DNA of 64,000 nucleotides, from positions 2,108,001-2,172,000 of the forward strand of contig NZ_JAPNLE010000009.1 of NCBI RefSeq assembly GCF_026627925.1, read 5' to 3'. Every line of letters begins with the position of its first letter. The stretch's first letter is position 1. The stretch is from Cupriavidus sp. D39. GTDB lineage: Bacteria > Pseudomonadota > Gammaproteobacteria > Burkholderiales > Burkholderiaceae. Shown piece after piece: positions 36,266-47,526 of this stretch. The notes beneath the pieces are model-generated. The model saw only the letters and a list, made by a program, of their open reading frames with translations. It had not been told where the DNA came from and did not search any database. The position numbers and the translations under genes are program-made.

Positions 36266-38817
36266 TCAACTACCTTCGAGGAAACTCTTAAGCTTATCAG
36301 AGCGGCTCGGGTGACGCAGCTTGCGCAATGCCTTGGCTTCTATTTGCCGGATCCGCTCGCGGGTTACGTCGAACTGCTTGCCGACTTCTTCCAGCGTGTG
36401 GTCCGTGCTCATTTCGATGCCAAAACGCATGCGCAGCACCTTGGCTTCGCGCGGCGTGAGCGAGTCCAGCACGTCCTTGACGACGTCGCGCATGGAGCCG
36501 TGCAGCGCCGCCTCGGCCGGGGCCAGCGTGTTGGTGTCTTCGATGAAGTCGCCCAGATGGGAGTCGTCGTCGTCACCGATCGGCGTTTCCATGGAGATCG
36601 GTTCCTTCGCGATCTTCATGATCTTGCGGATCTTGTCTTCCGGCATCTCCATCTTCTCGGCCAGCGTTGCCGGATCCGGCTCATTGCCGGTTTCCTGCAG
36701 GATCTGGCGCGAGATGCGGTTCATCTTGTTGATCGTTTCGATCATGTGCACCGGGATACGGATGGTGCGCGCCTGATCGGCGATCGAGCGGGTGATGGCC
36801 TGGCGGATCCACCACGTCGCGTAGGTCGAGAACTTGTAGCCGCGGCGGTATTCGAACTTGTCCACCGCCTTCATCAGGCCGATATTGCCTTCCTGGATCA
36901 GGTCGAGGAACTGCAGGCCGCGGTTGGTGTATTTCTTGGCGATCGAGATCACCAGGCGCAGGTTGGCCTCGGTCATCTCGCGCTTGGCTTCGCGGGCGCG
37001 CTTCTCGCCCTCGCTCATCCTGCGGTTGACTTCCTTGAGCTCCTTCAGCGGCAGCACCACGCGCATCTGCAGGTCGATCAGCTTTTGCTGCAACTCGCGC
37101 ACGGCCGGCACATTGCGCTCGACGATGGTGCTGTACGACTTGCCGTCCTTGATGATCGTGTCGATCCACTCGAGGTTGGTTTCATTGCCCGGGAAACGGG
37201 CGACGAAATCCGCACGCGGCATGCCGCACTTGTCCACCACGATCTTCAGGATGGAGCGCTCGAGCTTGCGCACTTCGTCCACCTGGCCACGCAGCGTGTC
37301 GCACAGGCGTTCGACATTGCGGGCGGTGAAGCGGATGCTCATCAGTTCGTTCAGGATGGCTTCCTGGGCCTTGACGTAGGACTTGGACTTGTAGCCTTCC
37401 TTCTCGAACGAGCGGCGCATCTTGTCGAACTGCTCGGCGATCACGCGGAATTTTTCCAGCGCGGCCTGCTTCAGTTCCTCCAGCTGGCGCGCGGAGGCAG
37501 CCAGGCCGCCGGCATCGTCGTCCTCGTCTTCGTCGGCATCTTCGCCGTCCGATTCCAGGTCGTCTTCCTCGGCGGCCACCACCACGGCCGGCGCCGGGGA
37601 GCCGCGGGCACGTCCACGGCGTTCGGGTCGATCAGGCCGTCGACGAACTCGTCGATCTTGATTTCATCGCTGGCAACGCGCTCGGCCAGCGCCAGGATCT
37701 CGGAGATCGTGACCGGGCAGGCGGAGATCGCCATCACCATGTCTTTCAGGCCGGCCTCGATACGCTTGGCGATCTCGATTTCGCCTTCGCGCGTGAGCAG
37801 CTCCACCGTGCCCATCTCGCGCATGTACATGCGCACGGGGTCGGTGGTGCGGCCGAACTCGGAATCAACGGTGGAGAGTGCAGCCTCAGCTTCTTCTTCG
37901 GCTTCTTCTTCGCTGGTGGCCGACGGTGCGTTGTCGTTGAGCAGCAGCGTCTCGGCGTCGGGCGCTTGTTCGTAGACGGCGATGCCGATGTCGTTGAGCG
38001 TGGCGACCAGCGTGTCGATCGTTTCCGAATCGACCATGTCGTCCGGCAGGTGATCGTTGATTTCCGCGTACGTCAGGTAGCCGCGCGACTTGCCGAGCTT
38101 GATCAGCGCCTTGAGCTTCTGGCGGCGTGCTTCCAGTTCTTCCTCGGTACCCTGCTGCGTCGAGGCGAACTCCTTGAGCAGGGCCTTTTCCTTGGCCTTG
38201 CGGTCACGCGCCTTTTGCTTCTCGCTCTTGGGCGCGGCAGTCGGCGTTGCGGCCGCGGGGATCTCGTCTTCGTAAAGCTCTTCAGTCACGTCGTCTGGTG
38301 TGCTGTCGTCGTGCTGCGCTCCGGCCTTGGGCTTGCGGCCACGCTTTTTCGGCTCCGGCTTGACGGCCGGAGCGGCGGGACGCTCGGATGCAACGGGGGC
38401 GGAAGTTGTGGCATGCGGCGTGGCCTCGGGCTCGGCAGCGCCTGGCTTGGCGTTTCCGGTCTTGGCGCTGGTCGCTGCCGTTATCTTGCTCTCGACTTCG
38501 GTATTCTGCTGTTTCGCCACGGTAATACTCTTGCCTTTCACAGGTACAGACGCGGCGTTGTTGCCGCTTGTATTGGCGCTATCGCCGCTCTCGTGTGCCG
38601 AAGTCGAGGGCCTCAGGTTTTCGGATAGGCGGGTCCCGGTGGAAGTGGACGCAGCGGGCGCCTTGGCGCTCCGAGCGGTCTTAGCTGGCACAGGCTGGGC
38701 TGGCGCCTTGACTGACGCGGCTGTCTTCGCAGGCGCCGTTGTTTTCACGGACGCCTTGCCGCTCCCCGATTGGGGAGTTTTAGTGGAAACCTTTTCGGTT
38801 GCTTTGGCCTTTGCCAT
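36266..38817 (-). CDS. rpoD: RNA polymerase primary sigma factor RpoD (frameshifted here)
   Basis: RpoD directs RNA polymerase to housekeeping promoters. Region 1.2 has [21 protein letters not shown], region 2 has [27 protein letters not shown] and [13 protein letters not shown], region 3 has the HMIETINK start, and region 4 ends [30 protein letters not shown]. The frame breaks at GGGG 37596-37599: one extra C restores [20 protein letters not shown]. Since RpoD is essential, this is almost certainly a consensus error. The restored length is about 850 residues, against 613 in E. coli, with an Ala/Lys/Pro-rich N-terminal extension of about 200 residues that resembles histone H1-like tails. Confidence 0.95.
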
Positions 38818-39016
38818 TGGCACGCTCACTTTCACCAGAAGGGAGAGAAAGATTTCGCTATCCAAACCGGCTATTGTAGCACTAGCAATTAGCCGGCTTC
38901 CCAACAGGTGAGGTTTTCACCTGAAAAATCAAGGCTTAAGCGTAGCCAGGCCGCGCCAAACCTTCACTTATTTGTCACCACCCACCTTGCCCGACCTACC
39001 GGACGGTCAACCCGCC

Positions 39017-40831
39017 TCAACCCAACTGCCGCCGCCGGTTGATCTCGCTGACCAGCCATCGCATGCGGCTCTTGCCAGCCTCATCCGCCGTGCCCATGAT
39101 CACCGACTGCTGCAGCATGTCGAGCTCGCGGCGCAACGGCCCTGCCAGCAACTTGGCGATGGCGGTATCGAACTCCTGCTCCGCGGGTTCCTCATCGATC
39201 TCTTCGCGCAGTACCGCTGCGCGCACATTGGCGTAGACCTCGGCATACGGCGACTGCGCGAGATGCTCGCTAAAGGCGGCGAAGTTCACCTCGCCCTGCA
39301 ACTCGTCGCACGCGGACACCAGGTGCGCCAGCACTTCGGCGTCGGCCTGCTCGTCTTCCAGCAGCAATGCCCGGCTGTCGGCGTCGAGCCGGCTCGAGAG
39401 CTGCGGGTAGCGCATCAGCAACTGCAGCACCCGCTGCTCCAGCCCGGTGGGGGCCTGGCGCTTGGTGCGCGGCCGCGGCTGGGCAAAGCGCCCGACCCGC
39501 GCCGGGTCGCTCGCCAGCCCGCAGACGGCTTCGATTTCGGCCGGCGTCGTGCCGGTGGCATCGGCCAGCTCGCGCACGATCTGCAGCCGCAGGCCGCCGC
39601 TGGGCATGGACTGCAGCAGTGGTTTGGCCTCGTACTGGGCGCGGGCGCGGCCTTCGGCCTGGCGCAGCTCCTGCCCCTCCGACACCACCTGCAGCAGGAA
39701 GCGCGACAGCGGCATGGCATCGCGCACCTGCGCGGCAAACGCGTCGGTGCCTTGCTCGCGCACATAGCTGTCCGGGTCGTGCTCGGCAGGCAGGAACAGG
39801 AAGCGGATGGTCTTGTTGTCCGCCACGTATGGCAGGCAGGCCTCCAGGGCCCGGCGCGCCGCGCGGCGGCCCGCGGCGTCTCCGTCGAACGAGAACACCA
39901 CGGCGTCGGTCTGCCGCAACAGCTTTTGCACGTGCACCGCCGTGCAGGCCGTGCCGAGCGTGGCCACGGCGTTGGCAAAACCCAGCTGGGCCAGCGCAAC
40001 GACATCCATATAGCCTTCGACCACCAAAACGTAGCCGGTTTCCCGGATCGCGTGGCGGGCCTCGAACAGGCCATACAGCTCTGTGCCCTTGCTGAACAGG
40101 GGCGTTTCCGGCGAATTCAGGTACTTGGGCTCGCCCTGCCCCATCACCCGCCCGCCAAAGCCGATCACCTGGCCCTTGGTGCTGCGGATGGGAAACATGA
40201 TGCGGTCCCGGAAGCGGTCGTAGCGCCGCGGCTTGCCATCGGCGTCGCGCTTCTCGGCGCTTTCGATCATCAGGCCGGCCTCCACCAGCGGCCCGGCGAT
40301 GGCGTCGTCGCGATAGCTGCCGAACACCGACTCCAGCCCCTGCCAGTCGTCGGGGGCATAGCCCAGGCCGAACTGCGCCGCGATCTCGCCGGTCAGGCCG
40401 CGGCCCTTGAGGTACTGGATCGCCTGGGGCGCGCTGCGCAGTTGCTTGCGGTAGAACTCGGTGGCGCGGGTCATCGCATCGGACAGCGCCAGCGAGCGCG
40501 CCTGCGCTTCGGCGCGCTGGGCCGGCGGCAGCCGGTCGCGCTCCTCGGGCACGGACAGGCCGACCGATTGCGCCAGCTCGCGCACCGCATCGGGGTAGGA
40601 CTGCCCGGAATATTCCATCAGGAAGCCGATGGCCGAGCCATGCGCCGCGCAACCAAAGCAGTGATAGAACTGCTTGGTCGGCGAGACCGTGAATGACGGC
40701 GACTTCTCGTTGTGGAAGGGGCACAGCCCCATGAAGTTGGCGCCGCCCTTCTTCAACTGCACGTACTTGCCCACCACATCGACTATGTCGACACGGTTGA
40801 GCAGGTCCTGAATGAAGGATTGCGGAATCAC
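39017..40831 (-). CDS. dnaG: DNA primase
   Basis: DnaG makes RNA primers for replication. The 604-residue protein has the CHC2 zinc site (GLCPFHNEKSPSF and YHCFGCAAHG), the catalytic TOPRIM centre (VVEGYMDVVALAQLG and FSFDGDAAGRRAARRA) and a divergent C-terminal DnaB-interaction domain. It lies between yqeY and rpoD on the same strand. The 224-base gap upstream holds TACAAT on the minus strand, which could be an internal promoter. Confidence 0.97.
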   Translation of the reverse strand: MIPQSFIQDLLNRVDIVDVVGKYVQLKKGGANFMGLCPFHNEKSPSFTVSPTKQFYHCFGCAAHGSAIGFLMEYSGQSYPDAVRELAQSVGLSVPEERDRLPPAQRAEAQARSLALSDAMTRATEFYRKQLRSAPQAIQYLKGRGLTGEIAAQFGLGYAPDDWQGLESVFGSYRDDAIAGPLVEAGLMIESAEKRDADGKPRRYDRFRDRIMFPIRSTKGQVIGFGGRVMGQGEPKYLNSPETPLFSKGTELYGLFEARHAIRETGYVLVVEGYMDVVALAQLGFANAVATLGTACTAVHVQKLLRQTDAVVFSFDGDAAGRRAARRALEACLPYVADNKTIRFLFLPAEHDPDSYVREQGTDAFAAQVRDAMPLSRFLLQVVSEGQELRQAEGRARAQYEAKPLLQSMPSGGLRLQIVRELADATGTTPAEIEAVCGLASDPARVGRFAQPRPRTKRQAPTGLEQRVLQLLMRYPQLSSRLDADSRALLLEDEQADAEVLAHLVSACDELQGEVNFAAFSEHLAQSPYAEVYANVRAAVLREEIDEEPAEQEFDTAIAKLLAGPLRRELDMLQQSVIMGTADEAGKSRMRWLVSEINRRRQLG

Positions 40832-41055
40832 CCGGCTTGTCGTCCTATGGCCGAGCTGCCCGTGGAACCGGGCAGCGGCGATATCTTGTTCATGAAGTGC
40901 GTGACCGGCACTGCGCTTTCCGGCCTCTTAACACTACATTGTAGTGCAGACGCAACGGATTGCAGCCAGCGCCGGCGAGAGGGGCCGGCAAAAAGCGCCT
41001 TAAATGACACTCGATCGTCCTCACTCGCCAGGCGCCAACTGGCGCCCCGGCCCGC

Positions 41056-41505
41056 TCAACGCCCCGTCAGCGCGGCCTTGACCAGGCCGGAGACGGCGGT
41101 CATGTCGGCACGGCCGGCCAGCTTGGCCTTGAGCACGGCCATGACCTTGCCCATGTCCTGCGGGCCGGCGGCGCCGGTTTCCGTGACCGCGGCCTGCACT
41201 TCGGCGGCAACTTCCGCATCCGACAGGGCTGCCGGCATGTAGACCTTGAGCACTTCGATTTCCGCGCTCTCCTTGTCCGCCAAGTCGGTGCGGCCGGCTT
41301 GCGTGAACTGGGAAATGGAATCCTTGCGCTGCTTGATCAGCTTTTCGATCACGGCCTGCACGGCGGTGTCGTCGAGTTCGATCCGCTCGTCCACTTCCCG
41401 TTGCTTGATGGCGGCCAGCAGCAGGCGGATGGTGCCAAGGCGCTCGGTCTCGCGGGCACGCATGGCGGCCTTCATGTCTTCGGTTACACGGGCTTTGAGG
41501 GACAT
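41056..41505 (-). CDS. yqeY: GatB/YqeY-domain protein
   Basis: The 149-residue protein matches YqeY, a stand-alone copy of the tRNA-binding domain of GatB: MSLKARVTEDMKAAMRARE, IRLLLAAIKQREVDERIEL and MGKVMAVLKAKLAGRADMTAVSGLVKAAL. It is usually encoded between rpsU and dnaG, as here. The role is not well defined. Start 41505 is chosen over an in-frame upstream start at 41574. Confidence 0.93.
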   Translation of the reverse strand: MSLKARVTEDMKAAMRARETERLGTIRLLLAAIKQREVDERIELDDTAVQAVIEKLIKQRKDSISQFTQAGRTDLADKESAEIEVLKVYMPAALSDAEVAAEVQAAVTETGAAGPQDMGKVMAVLKAKLAGRADMTAVSGLVKAALTGR

Positions 41506-41578
41506 CGCATTATTCCAGGAAAGTGTGGGCGGGACGGTGCCGGCCAGGCGCTGCGCCGGCCGTCGGACCGCCAATGCA

Positions 41579-41612
41579 AAAACCCGCCGGAGCCTTGCCC
41601 ACAGCGGGTTTT
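41579..41612 (-). terminator. Terminator between rpsU and yqeY
   Basis: AAAACCCGC and GCGGGTTTT are separated by 16 bases, in the place where the macromolecular-synthesis operon of E. coli also has a partial terminator after rpsU. It would make S21 more abundant than primase and sigma. Confidence 0.75.
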
Positions 41613-41635
41613 GATGCGGAACGCGAAGAGTACGC

Positions 41636-41848
41636 TCAGTACATCTTCTTCGGCAGCATCAGACTGCGGATGCGCTTGTAGTGGCGCTTTTCGGCGGCGG
41701 CCTTCTTGCGCTTGCGCTCAGCCGTCGGCTTTTCGTAAAACTCGCGAGCCCGCAATTCAGTCAGCAAGCCGTTTTTCTCGATGGTGCGCTTGAAACGACG
41801 CATGGCAACTTCAAACGGCTCGTTTTCTTTAAGGTGGATCGTGGTCAT
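41636..41848 (-). CDS. rpsU: 30S ribosomal protein S21
   Basis: The 70-residue protein is S21: [21 protein letters not shown] followed by [22 protein letters not shown], Lys/Arg-rich. S21 helps initiation by acting near the anti-Shine-Dalgarno region of 16S rRNA. It is the first gene of the operon that continues to yqeY, dnaG and rpoD, downstream of a -35 TTGACA. Confidence 0.96.
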   Translation of the reverse strand: MTTIHLKENEPFEVAMRRFKRTIEKNGLLTELRAREFYEKPTAERKRKKAAAEKRHYKRIRSLMLPKKMY

Positions 41849-41886
41849 TTTGCTGAAATAAGTAGCAGCTGTTAGCGGTTTTACGA

Positions 41887-41916
41887 AAGCTACAAGTGTA
41901 GCACAACCGCTGTCAA
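41887..41916 (-). promoter_or_regulatory. rpsU operon promoter
   Basis: On the minus strand a perfect TTGACA (41911-41916) is followed after 18 bases by TAGCTT (41887-41892). It lies about 40 bases before the rpsU start. Confidence 0.6.
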
Positions 41917-41958
41917 GCCCGTATGGCGGTTTTTTCGTCGCCGTGCCGCTTACGACGC

Positions 41959-43233
41959 TCAGGCCGTCCCCGCCACCATGGCCCTTACGTTCTCCGCCAC
42001 GGCCTGGCCGGCGGCCACGCCGGATGCCCACGCCCACTGGAAGTTGTACCCGCCCAGCCAGCCGGTGACGTCGACCACCTCGCCGATGAAGTACAGGTTC
42101 GGCACGGTGCGCGCCATCATGGTGGCCGACGACAGCGCCCGCGTATCCACGCCGCCGAGCGTGACCTCGGCCTTGCGATAGCCCTCGGTGCCTGCCGGCA
42201 CCAGTTGCCAGCTGTTGAGCGCGGCGCCGAGCCGGCGCAGTGCCTTGTCCGGCATGTCGTGCAACGGCTGGGCACCGTTGAGGCCCGCCGCCGCGCACCA
42301 GGCGTCCGCCAGGCGGGCCGGCAGGCGCTCGGCCAGCAGGTTGGCCAGGTGCTTGCGGCTGCCGCCCTTTTGCTCGAGCAGCCAGGCGCTGGCGTCATTG
42401 CCGTCGAACAGGTCGATGGTAATCGGCGTGCCGGGCCGCCAGAAGCTGGAGATCTGCAGCACGGCCGGGCCGGACAGGCCGCGATGGGTCCACAGCAAGT
42501 CCTCGCGGAAGGCGCCGGCCGTCTTGCCGTTGCCTGTCGCGATGTCGACCTCCATTGACACCCCGGCCAGCGGCACGAACGGCGCCCAGCCCTGCCCGTC
42601 GAAGGTCAGCGGCACCAGCGCCGGGCGTGTTTCGACCACGCTCAGCCCGAACTGGCGGGCAATGCGGTAGCCGATGTCGGTGGCGCCGATCTTGGGGATG
42701 GACAGGCCGCCGGTGGCCACCACCAGCGCGCCTGCGCGTACCGGCCCGCTGGCCGTCATCAGCAGGAAATCGTCGCCTTCGCGCCGGACCTCGTCCACGC
42801 CGCAGCCGGTGCGCCAGTGCACATTGCCCGTGCCGCATTCGGCACGCAGCATCTCGATCACCTGCTCGGCGCTGTCGTTGCAGAAGAGCTGCCCGCGGTG
42901 CTTCTCATGCCAGTCGATCTCATGCTTGCGCATCAGCGCGAGGAAATCCTGCGGCGTGTAGCGGGCGAGCGCGGAACGGCAGAAGTGCGGGTTAGCCGAC
43001 AGGAAATTGGCCGGCCCCGCCTGCAGGTTGGTGAAATTGCAGCGCCCGCCACCGGAAATACGGATTTTCTCCGCCACCTTGGTGGCGTGGTCGATCAGCA
43101 CCACGCTGGCACCGCCCTGCCCTGCCACGGCGGCGCACATCATGCCGGCGGCCCCGGCGCCAAGCACCGCCACATCGAAGCGCCCTGCGCGCGCGCCGGC
43201 CTGGCCGGTCTCTGCGGTCTGCTTGCTGCCCAT
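41959..43233 (-). CDS. HI0933-family FAD/NAD(P)-binding flavoprotein
   Basis: The roughly 424-residue protein has an N-terminal FAD-binding Rossmann motif [18 protein letters not shown], then [34 protein letters not shown] and a C-terminal [25 protein letters not shown], all diagnostic of the HI0933/YhiN family. The substrate is unknown. Start 43233 (MGSKQT) is chosen; a GTG at 43248 is also in frame. It lies between rpsU and tsaD, which are direct neighbours in E. coli. Confidence 0.9.
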   Translation of the reverse strand: MGSKQTAETGQAGARAGRFDVAVLGAGAAGMMCAAVAGQGGASVVLIDHATKVAEKIRISGGGRCNFTNLQAGPANFLSANPHFCRSALARYTPQDFLALMRKHEIDWHEKHRGQLFCNDSAEQVIEMLRAECGTGNVHWRTGCGVDEVRREGDDFLLMTASGPVRAGALVVATGGLSIPKIGATDIGYRIARQFGLSVVETRPALVPLTFDGQGWAPFVPLAGVSMEVDIATGNGKTAGAFREDLLWTHRGLSGPAVLQISSFWRPGTPITIDLFDGNDASAWLLEQKGGSRKHLANLLAERLPARLADAWCAAAGLNGAQPLHDMPDKALRRLGAALNSWQLVPAGTEGYRKAEVTLGGVDTRALSSATMMARTVPNLYFIGEVVDVTGWLGGYNFQWAWASGVAAGQAVAENVRAMVAGTA

Positions 43234-43406
43234 GTCTGTCTTGCCCACTCAATGCCTGCTGAAGAAGCGGCGATTGTAGCGAAAAGCATGGCCAGCGCCG
43301 CTGTGCTACCCTGCTGGCCTCATGCCAGGCTGCCGGCCCGATGGTCCGCAGCCCGCACCAACCCCTTGATTTGCCGGCCTCGCTTGATGCCGGCCTTGCC
43401 TCTCCC

Positions 43407-44447
43407 ATGCTTGTCCTCGGCATCGAATCCTCCTGCGACGAAACCGGCCTCGCGCTCTACGACACGCAAGCCGGCCTGCTCGCCCACGCCCTGCATTCGC
43501 AGATCGCCATGCACCGCGACTACGGCGGCGTAGTGCCTGAACTCGCCTCGCGCGACCATATCCGCCGCGTGCTGCCGCTGTTGCAGCAAGTGCTCGACGA
43601 AGCCGGGCGCACCCGCGCCGACATCGGCGCGATCGCCTTTACCCAAGGGCCCGGCCTGGCCGGCGCGTTGCTGGTGGGCGCATCGGTGGCCAATGCCCTG
43701 GGCTTCGCGCTCAATGTGCCGATGCTGGGCGTGCACCATCTCGAAGGCCACCTGCTGTCACCGCTGCTGGCGCCCAATCCACCGCCGTTCCCGTTCGTTG
43801 CCTTGCTGGTTTCCGGCGGCCACACGCAGTTGATGGAAGTGCGCGGCATCGGCGAGTACGCCTTGCTGGGCGAGACCCTGGACGACGCCGCCGGCGAAGC
43901 GTTCGACAAGACCGCCAAGCTGCTCGGCCTGAGCTACCCGGGCGGCCCCGAAGTCTCGCGGCTGGCCGAGTTCGGCGTGCCGGGCACGTACGCCCTGCCG
44001 CGTCCGATGCTGCATTCGGGCAACCTCGATTTCTCCTTCGCCGGCCTGAAAACCGCCGTGCTCACGCAAACCCGCAAGCTGGGCAATGTGTGCGAGCAGG
44101 ACAGGGCCAACCTGGCGCGCTCCTTTGTCGATGCCATCGTCGACGTACTGGCCGCCAAGTCGATGGCCGCGCTCAAGCAGACCGGGCACCGGCGCCTGGT
44201 CGTCGCCGGCGGCGTGGGTGCCAACCGGCAGTTGCGCGAGCGGCTGGACCAGCTTGGCGCGCAGAAGAAGATCGCGGTCTATTACCCGGACCTGGCTTTC
44301 TGCACGGATAACGGCGCCATGATTGCCTTCGCCGGCGCAATGCGGCTGCAAGCCGCGCCGGAACTGGCCAAGCGCGACTACGGTTACGGCGTGACGCCGC
44401 GCTGGGAGCTGTCGGATATCCGGCTGCCGGAGCGCCCCCACGCCTGA
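43407..44447 (+). CDS. tsaD: tRNA N6-threonylcarbamoyladenosine transferase TsaD
   Basis: TsaD transfers the threonylcarbamoyl group to A37 of ANN-decoding tRNAs, with TsaB and TsaE. The 346-residue protein starts [13 protein letters not shown], with metal-binding HHLEGH, ATPase-like LVSGGHTQL, and [16 protein letters not shown]. It is essential in most bacteria. The start is 43407; an upstream ATG at 43341 in the same frame adds an atypical leader. Confidence 0.97.
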   Translation: MLVLGIESSCDETGLALYDTQAGLLAHALHSQIAMHRDYGGVVPELASRDHIRRVLPLLQQVLDEAGRTRADIGAIAFTQGPGLAGALLVGASVANALGFALNVPMLGVHHLEGHLLSPLLAPNPPPFPFVALLVSGGHTQLMEVRGIGEYALLGETLDDAAGEAFDKTAKLLGLSYPGGPEVSRLAEFGVPGTYALPRPMLHSGNLDFSFAGLKTAVLTQTRKLGNVCEQDRANLARSFVDAIVDVLAAKSMAALKQTGHRRLVVAGGVGANRQLRERLDQLGAQKKIAVYYPDLAFCTDNGAMIAFAGAMRLQAAPELAKRDYGYGVTPRWELSDIRLPERPHA

Positions 44448-44469
44448 AGCCAACGTTTCGATGCCCAGT

Positions 44470-44497
44470 AAAAAAGCCACCTCGCGGTGGCTTTTTT
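44470..44497. terminator. Bidirectional terminator between tsaD and folE2
   Basis: AAAAAAGCCACC pairs perfectly with GGTGGCTTTTTT over 12 bp around a TCGC loop. Confidence 0.9.
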
Positions 44498-44514
44498 GAC
44501 AGGGCCCGGCGGGC

Positions 44515-45317
44515 TTACTGCGCGCGCTTGTCGCGCTCGATCACGGCATAGGCGCTGTGATTGTGGATGGACTCAAAGTTCTCGGCCTCCAGCACATAGG
44601 CCACGATGCGATCGTCCGCATTCAGGCGCATGGCGATATCGCGCACCAGGTCCTCGACGAACTTGGGGTTCTCGTAAGCGCGCTCGGTGACGAACTTCTC
44701 GTCCGGGCGCTTGAGCAGGCCCCACAGCTCGCACGAGGCTTCTTCCTCGGCCATGCGCACCAGCGCCTCGACCGGCAGGTCGCCCGCCAGCTCCACGTTC
44801 ATGGTGATGTGCGAGCGCTGGTTGTGCGCGCCGTACTGCGAGATCTTCTTCGAGCACGGGCACAGGCTGGTGACCGGCACCAGGGCTTTCAGGAAGACCT
44901 TGGTGGCGCCGTCGCGCACTTCGCCGATCAACGTGACCTCATAGTCCATCAACGATTGCACGCCCGATACCGGCGCGGTCTTGTTGATGAAATACGGGAA
45001 AGTCACCTCGATGCGGCCAGCCTCGGCTTCCAGCTTGACCAGCATCTTGTCGAGGAGAGAGCGGAAGGTCGCCAACTCCAGCGGCTCGCCCTCTTCTTCC
45101 AGCAAGGCGACGAAACGCGACATGTGCGTGCCTTTCTGGTCGGCAGGCAGGTGCACGTCGAGATTGAAGGTGCCAACGGTGGCCAGCACGCCGGCCGGCG
45201 TCTTCAGCGACAGGGGTAACGCACGCCCTTCACGCCAACCCGCTGGATGGGGATCTGGCGGGTATCGAGGCTCGACTGCACGTCGGGCATCACAAAGGCG
45301 GGATTGATGTCATTCAT
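44515..45317 (-). CDS. folE2: GTP cyclohydrolase FolE2, type IB (frameshifted here)
   Basis: FolE2 makes dihydroneopterin triphosphate, the first step of folate synthesis, with less dependence on zinc than FolE. The N-terminus is [16 protein letters not shown]...[10 protein letters not shown], and the frame then breaks at GGGG 45213-45216. One extra C restores [23 protein letters not shown]. The metal and catalytic residues are in LCPCSKKIS (Cys), AHNQRSHIT (His) and the C-terminal [11 protein letters not shown]. The restored length is about 267 residues, as usual. Confidence 0.92.
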
Positions 45318-45556
45318 ACCGGTTAGGTTTCCTCTACGGTCGCGGCATTTTTCGCAGTCAACCTTGCCGCGCAACGAGTGTGAAACCGCGGGGATGGCAA
45401 AGCCGATGCCTTCCCGCAGCTGCGAACACAGAACCTGGGATTCTAAGGGAAATTGCCTTTGGCTGCCCACGAGCGGGGCGATACCCGTACGCGGAGCACG
45501 GATTGCCAGGCATCAGGAAAACCGGCGCGCCCGCAAGCCGCGGGCGCGCCGCTGGC

Positions 45557-47467
45557 TCAGGCCACGCGAGTGGCGACGGCCGGCTTTGCCAGGTTGAAGC
45601 GCTCGCGCACCGAGTGCTCGATGCCTTTGGCGTCCAGCCCGCATTGCGACAACAGGAAGGCCGGGTCGCCATGATCGACAAAGCGGTCGGGCAGGCCAAG
45701 CTGCAGCACCGGCACGGCGATGCCGGCGGCGGCCAGCGCTTCGAGCACCGCGCTGCCAGCGCCACCCATCACGCAGCCTTCTTCGACGGTGACGAGGTAG
45801 TCATGCTCGCTCGCCAGCTTCTTCACCAGCGCTTCGTCCAGCGGCTTGACAAAGCGCATGTTGGCCACCGAGGCGTCGAGCGCCTCGGCCGCGCCCAGCG
45901 CCGGATGCAGCATCGAGCCGAACGCCAGGAAGGCCACGCGCTGGCCGGCACGAGCGCCGCCCGTGCGGCGCATCTCGCCCTTGCCCACCGGCAGCGCCGT
46001 GAGCGCGGCCTCGGTCGCCACGCCGGTGCCGGCACCGCGCGGGTAACGCACGGCGGTCGGGCAATCCTGCTGGAACGCAGTGGTCAGCAGCTGGCGGCAT
46101 TCGTTCTCGTCGGCCGGCGTCATCACCATCATGTTGGGGATGCAGCGCAGGAAGGCGATGTCGTAGGCGCCCGCATGGGTGGCACCGTCGGCGCCGACCA
46201 GGCCGGCGCGGTCGAGTGCGAACACCACCGGCAGGTTCTGCAGCGCCACGTCGTGGATCAGCTGGTCATAGCCGCGCTGCAGGAACGTGGAGTAGATCGC
46301 CAGCACGGGCTTGAGGCCTTCACAGGCCAGCCCGCCCGCGAACGTCACGGCATGCTGCTCCGCGATGCCCACGTCGTAGTAGCGGTTGGGGAAGCGCTTC
46401 TCGAACTCGACCATGCCGGAGCCTTCGCGCATGGCCGGCGTCACCGCCACCAGCTTGGGCTCGGCGGCGGCCATGTCGCACAGCCATTCGCCGAACACCT
46501 GCGTGTAGGTCTTGCGGGCCGGTTTGGTCGACGGCCGAATGCCTTCGGCCGGGTTGAACTTGCCGGGGCCGTGGTACAGGATCGGGTCGGCCTCGGCCAG
46601 CTTGTAGCCCTGGCCCTTCTTGGTGACCACGTGCAGGAACTGCGGGCCGCCGCCCTCGAGGGCGCGCTGGCGGATGTTCTGCAGCGTCGGCACCAGCGAT
46701 TCGAGATCGTGGCCGTCGATCGGGCCGATGTAGTTGAAACCGAATTCCTCGAACAGCGTCGCCGGCACCATCATGCCCTTGGCATGCTCCTCGAAGCGCT
46801 TGGCGAACTCGAGCACCGGCGGGGCCACCGACAGCACGCGCTCGATCCCCTTCTTGGTGGCCGCGTAGAACTTGCCGCTCATCAGCCGCGCGAGGTGGCT
46901 GTTGAGCGCGCCCACCGGGGGCGAGATCGACATGTCGTTGTCGTTGAGCACCACCAGCAGCGGCAGGTCCTTGTAGACGCCGGCGTTGTTCATGGCCTCG
47001 AAGGCCATGCCGGCGGTCATCGCGCCGTCGCCGATCACGGCAATGGAAACGCGCTTCTCGCCCAGGGTGCGGGCGCCCAGCGCCATGCCCAGCGCAGCCG
47101 AGATGGAGGTGGAGGAATGCGCGGTGCCGAAGGTGTCGTATTCGCTTTCCGAGCGGCGCGGGAAACCCGAGATGCCGCCCCACTGGCGCAGTGTATGCAT
47201 GCGGTCGCGGCGCCCGGTCAGGATCTTGTGCGGATAGCTTTGGTGCCCCACGTCCCAGACGACCCGGTCGTCCGGCGTATCGAACACATAGTGCAGGGCG
47301 ATGGTCAGCTCGACCGTGCCAAGGTTGGACGACAGGTGGCCGCCGGTTTGCGACACCGATTCGAGCACGTAGGCGCGGAGTTCGTCGGCCAGCGTCTTGA
47401 GCTGGCGGCGGTCCAGCCTGCGAAGGGCTGCGGGGTCGTCAATAGTTTTGAGCAGTGCGTAGGTCAT
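45557..47467 (-). CDS. dxs: 1-deoxy-D-xylulose-5-phosphate synthase
   Basis: Dxs makes DXP from pyruvate and glyceraldehyde-3-phosphate with thiamine diphosphate, opening the MEP isoprenoid pathway. The 636-residue protein has [14 protein letters not shown], the TPP-binding [19 protein letters not shown] and [14 protein letters not shown], and [17 protein letters not shown]. It follows ispA with a 59-base gap on the minus strand. The start is at 47467 ([10 protein letters not shown]). Confidence 0.97.
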   Translation of the reverse strand: MTYALLKTIDDPAALRRLDRRQLKTLADELRAYVLESVSQTGGHLSSNLGTVELTIALHYVFDTPDDRVVWDVGHQSYPHKILTGRRDRMHTLRQWGGISGFPRRSESEYDTFGTAHSSTSISAALGMALGARTLGEKRVSIAVIGDGAMTAGMAFEAMNNAGVYKDLPLLVVLNDNDMSISPPVGALNSHLARLMSGKFYAATKKGIERVLSVAPPVLEFAKRFEEHAKGMMVPATLFEEFGFNYIGPIDGHDLESLVPTLQNIRQRALEGGGPQFLHVVTKKGQGYKLAEADPILYHGPGKFNPAEGIRPSTKPARKTYTQVFGEWLCDMAAAEPKLVAVTPAMREGSGMVEFEKRFPNRYYDVGIAEQHAVTFAGGLACEGLKPVLAIYSTFLQRGYDQLIHDVALQNLPVVFALDRAGLVGADGATHAGAYDIAFLRCIPNMMVMTPADENECRQLLTTAFQQDCPTAVRYPRGAGTGVATEAALTALPVGKGEMRRTGGARAGQRVAFLAFGSMLHPALGAAEALDASVANMRFVKPLDEALVKKLASEHDYLVTVEEGCVMGGAGSAVLEALAAAGIAVPVLQLGLPDRFVDHGDPAFLLSQCGLDAKGIEHSVRERFNLAKPAVATRVA

Positions 47468-47526
47468 GATGTCCGTTCGGCGGCCGGATTCTTGTGCCCG
47501 GTTGTCAGTGTTTCCTGCTTGTCCAT

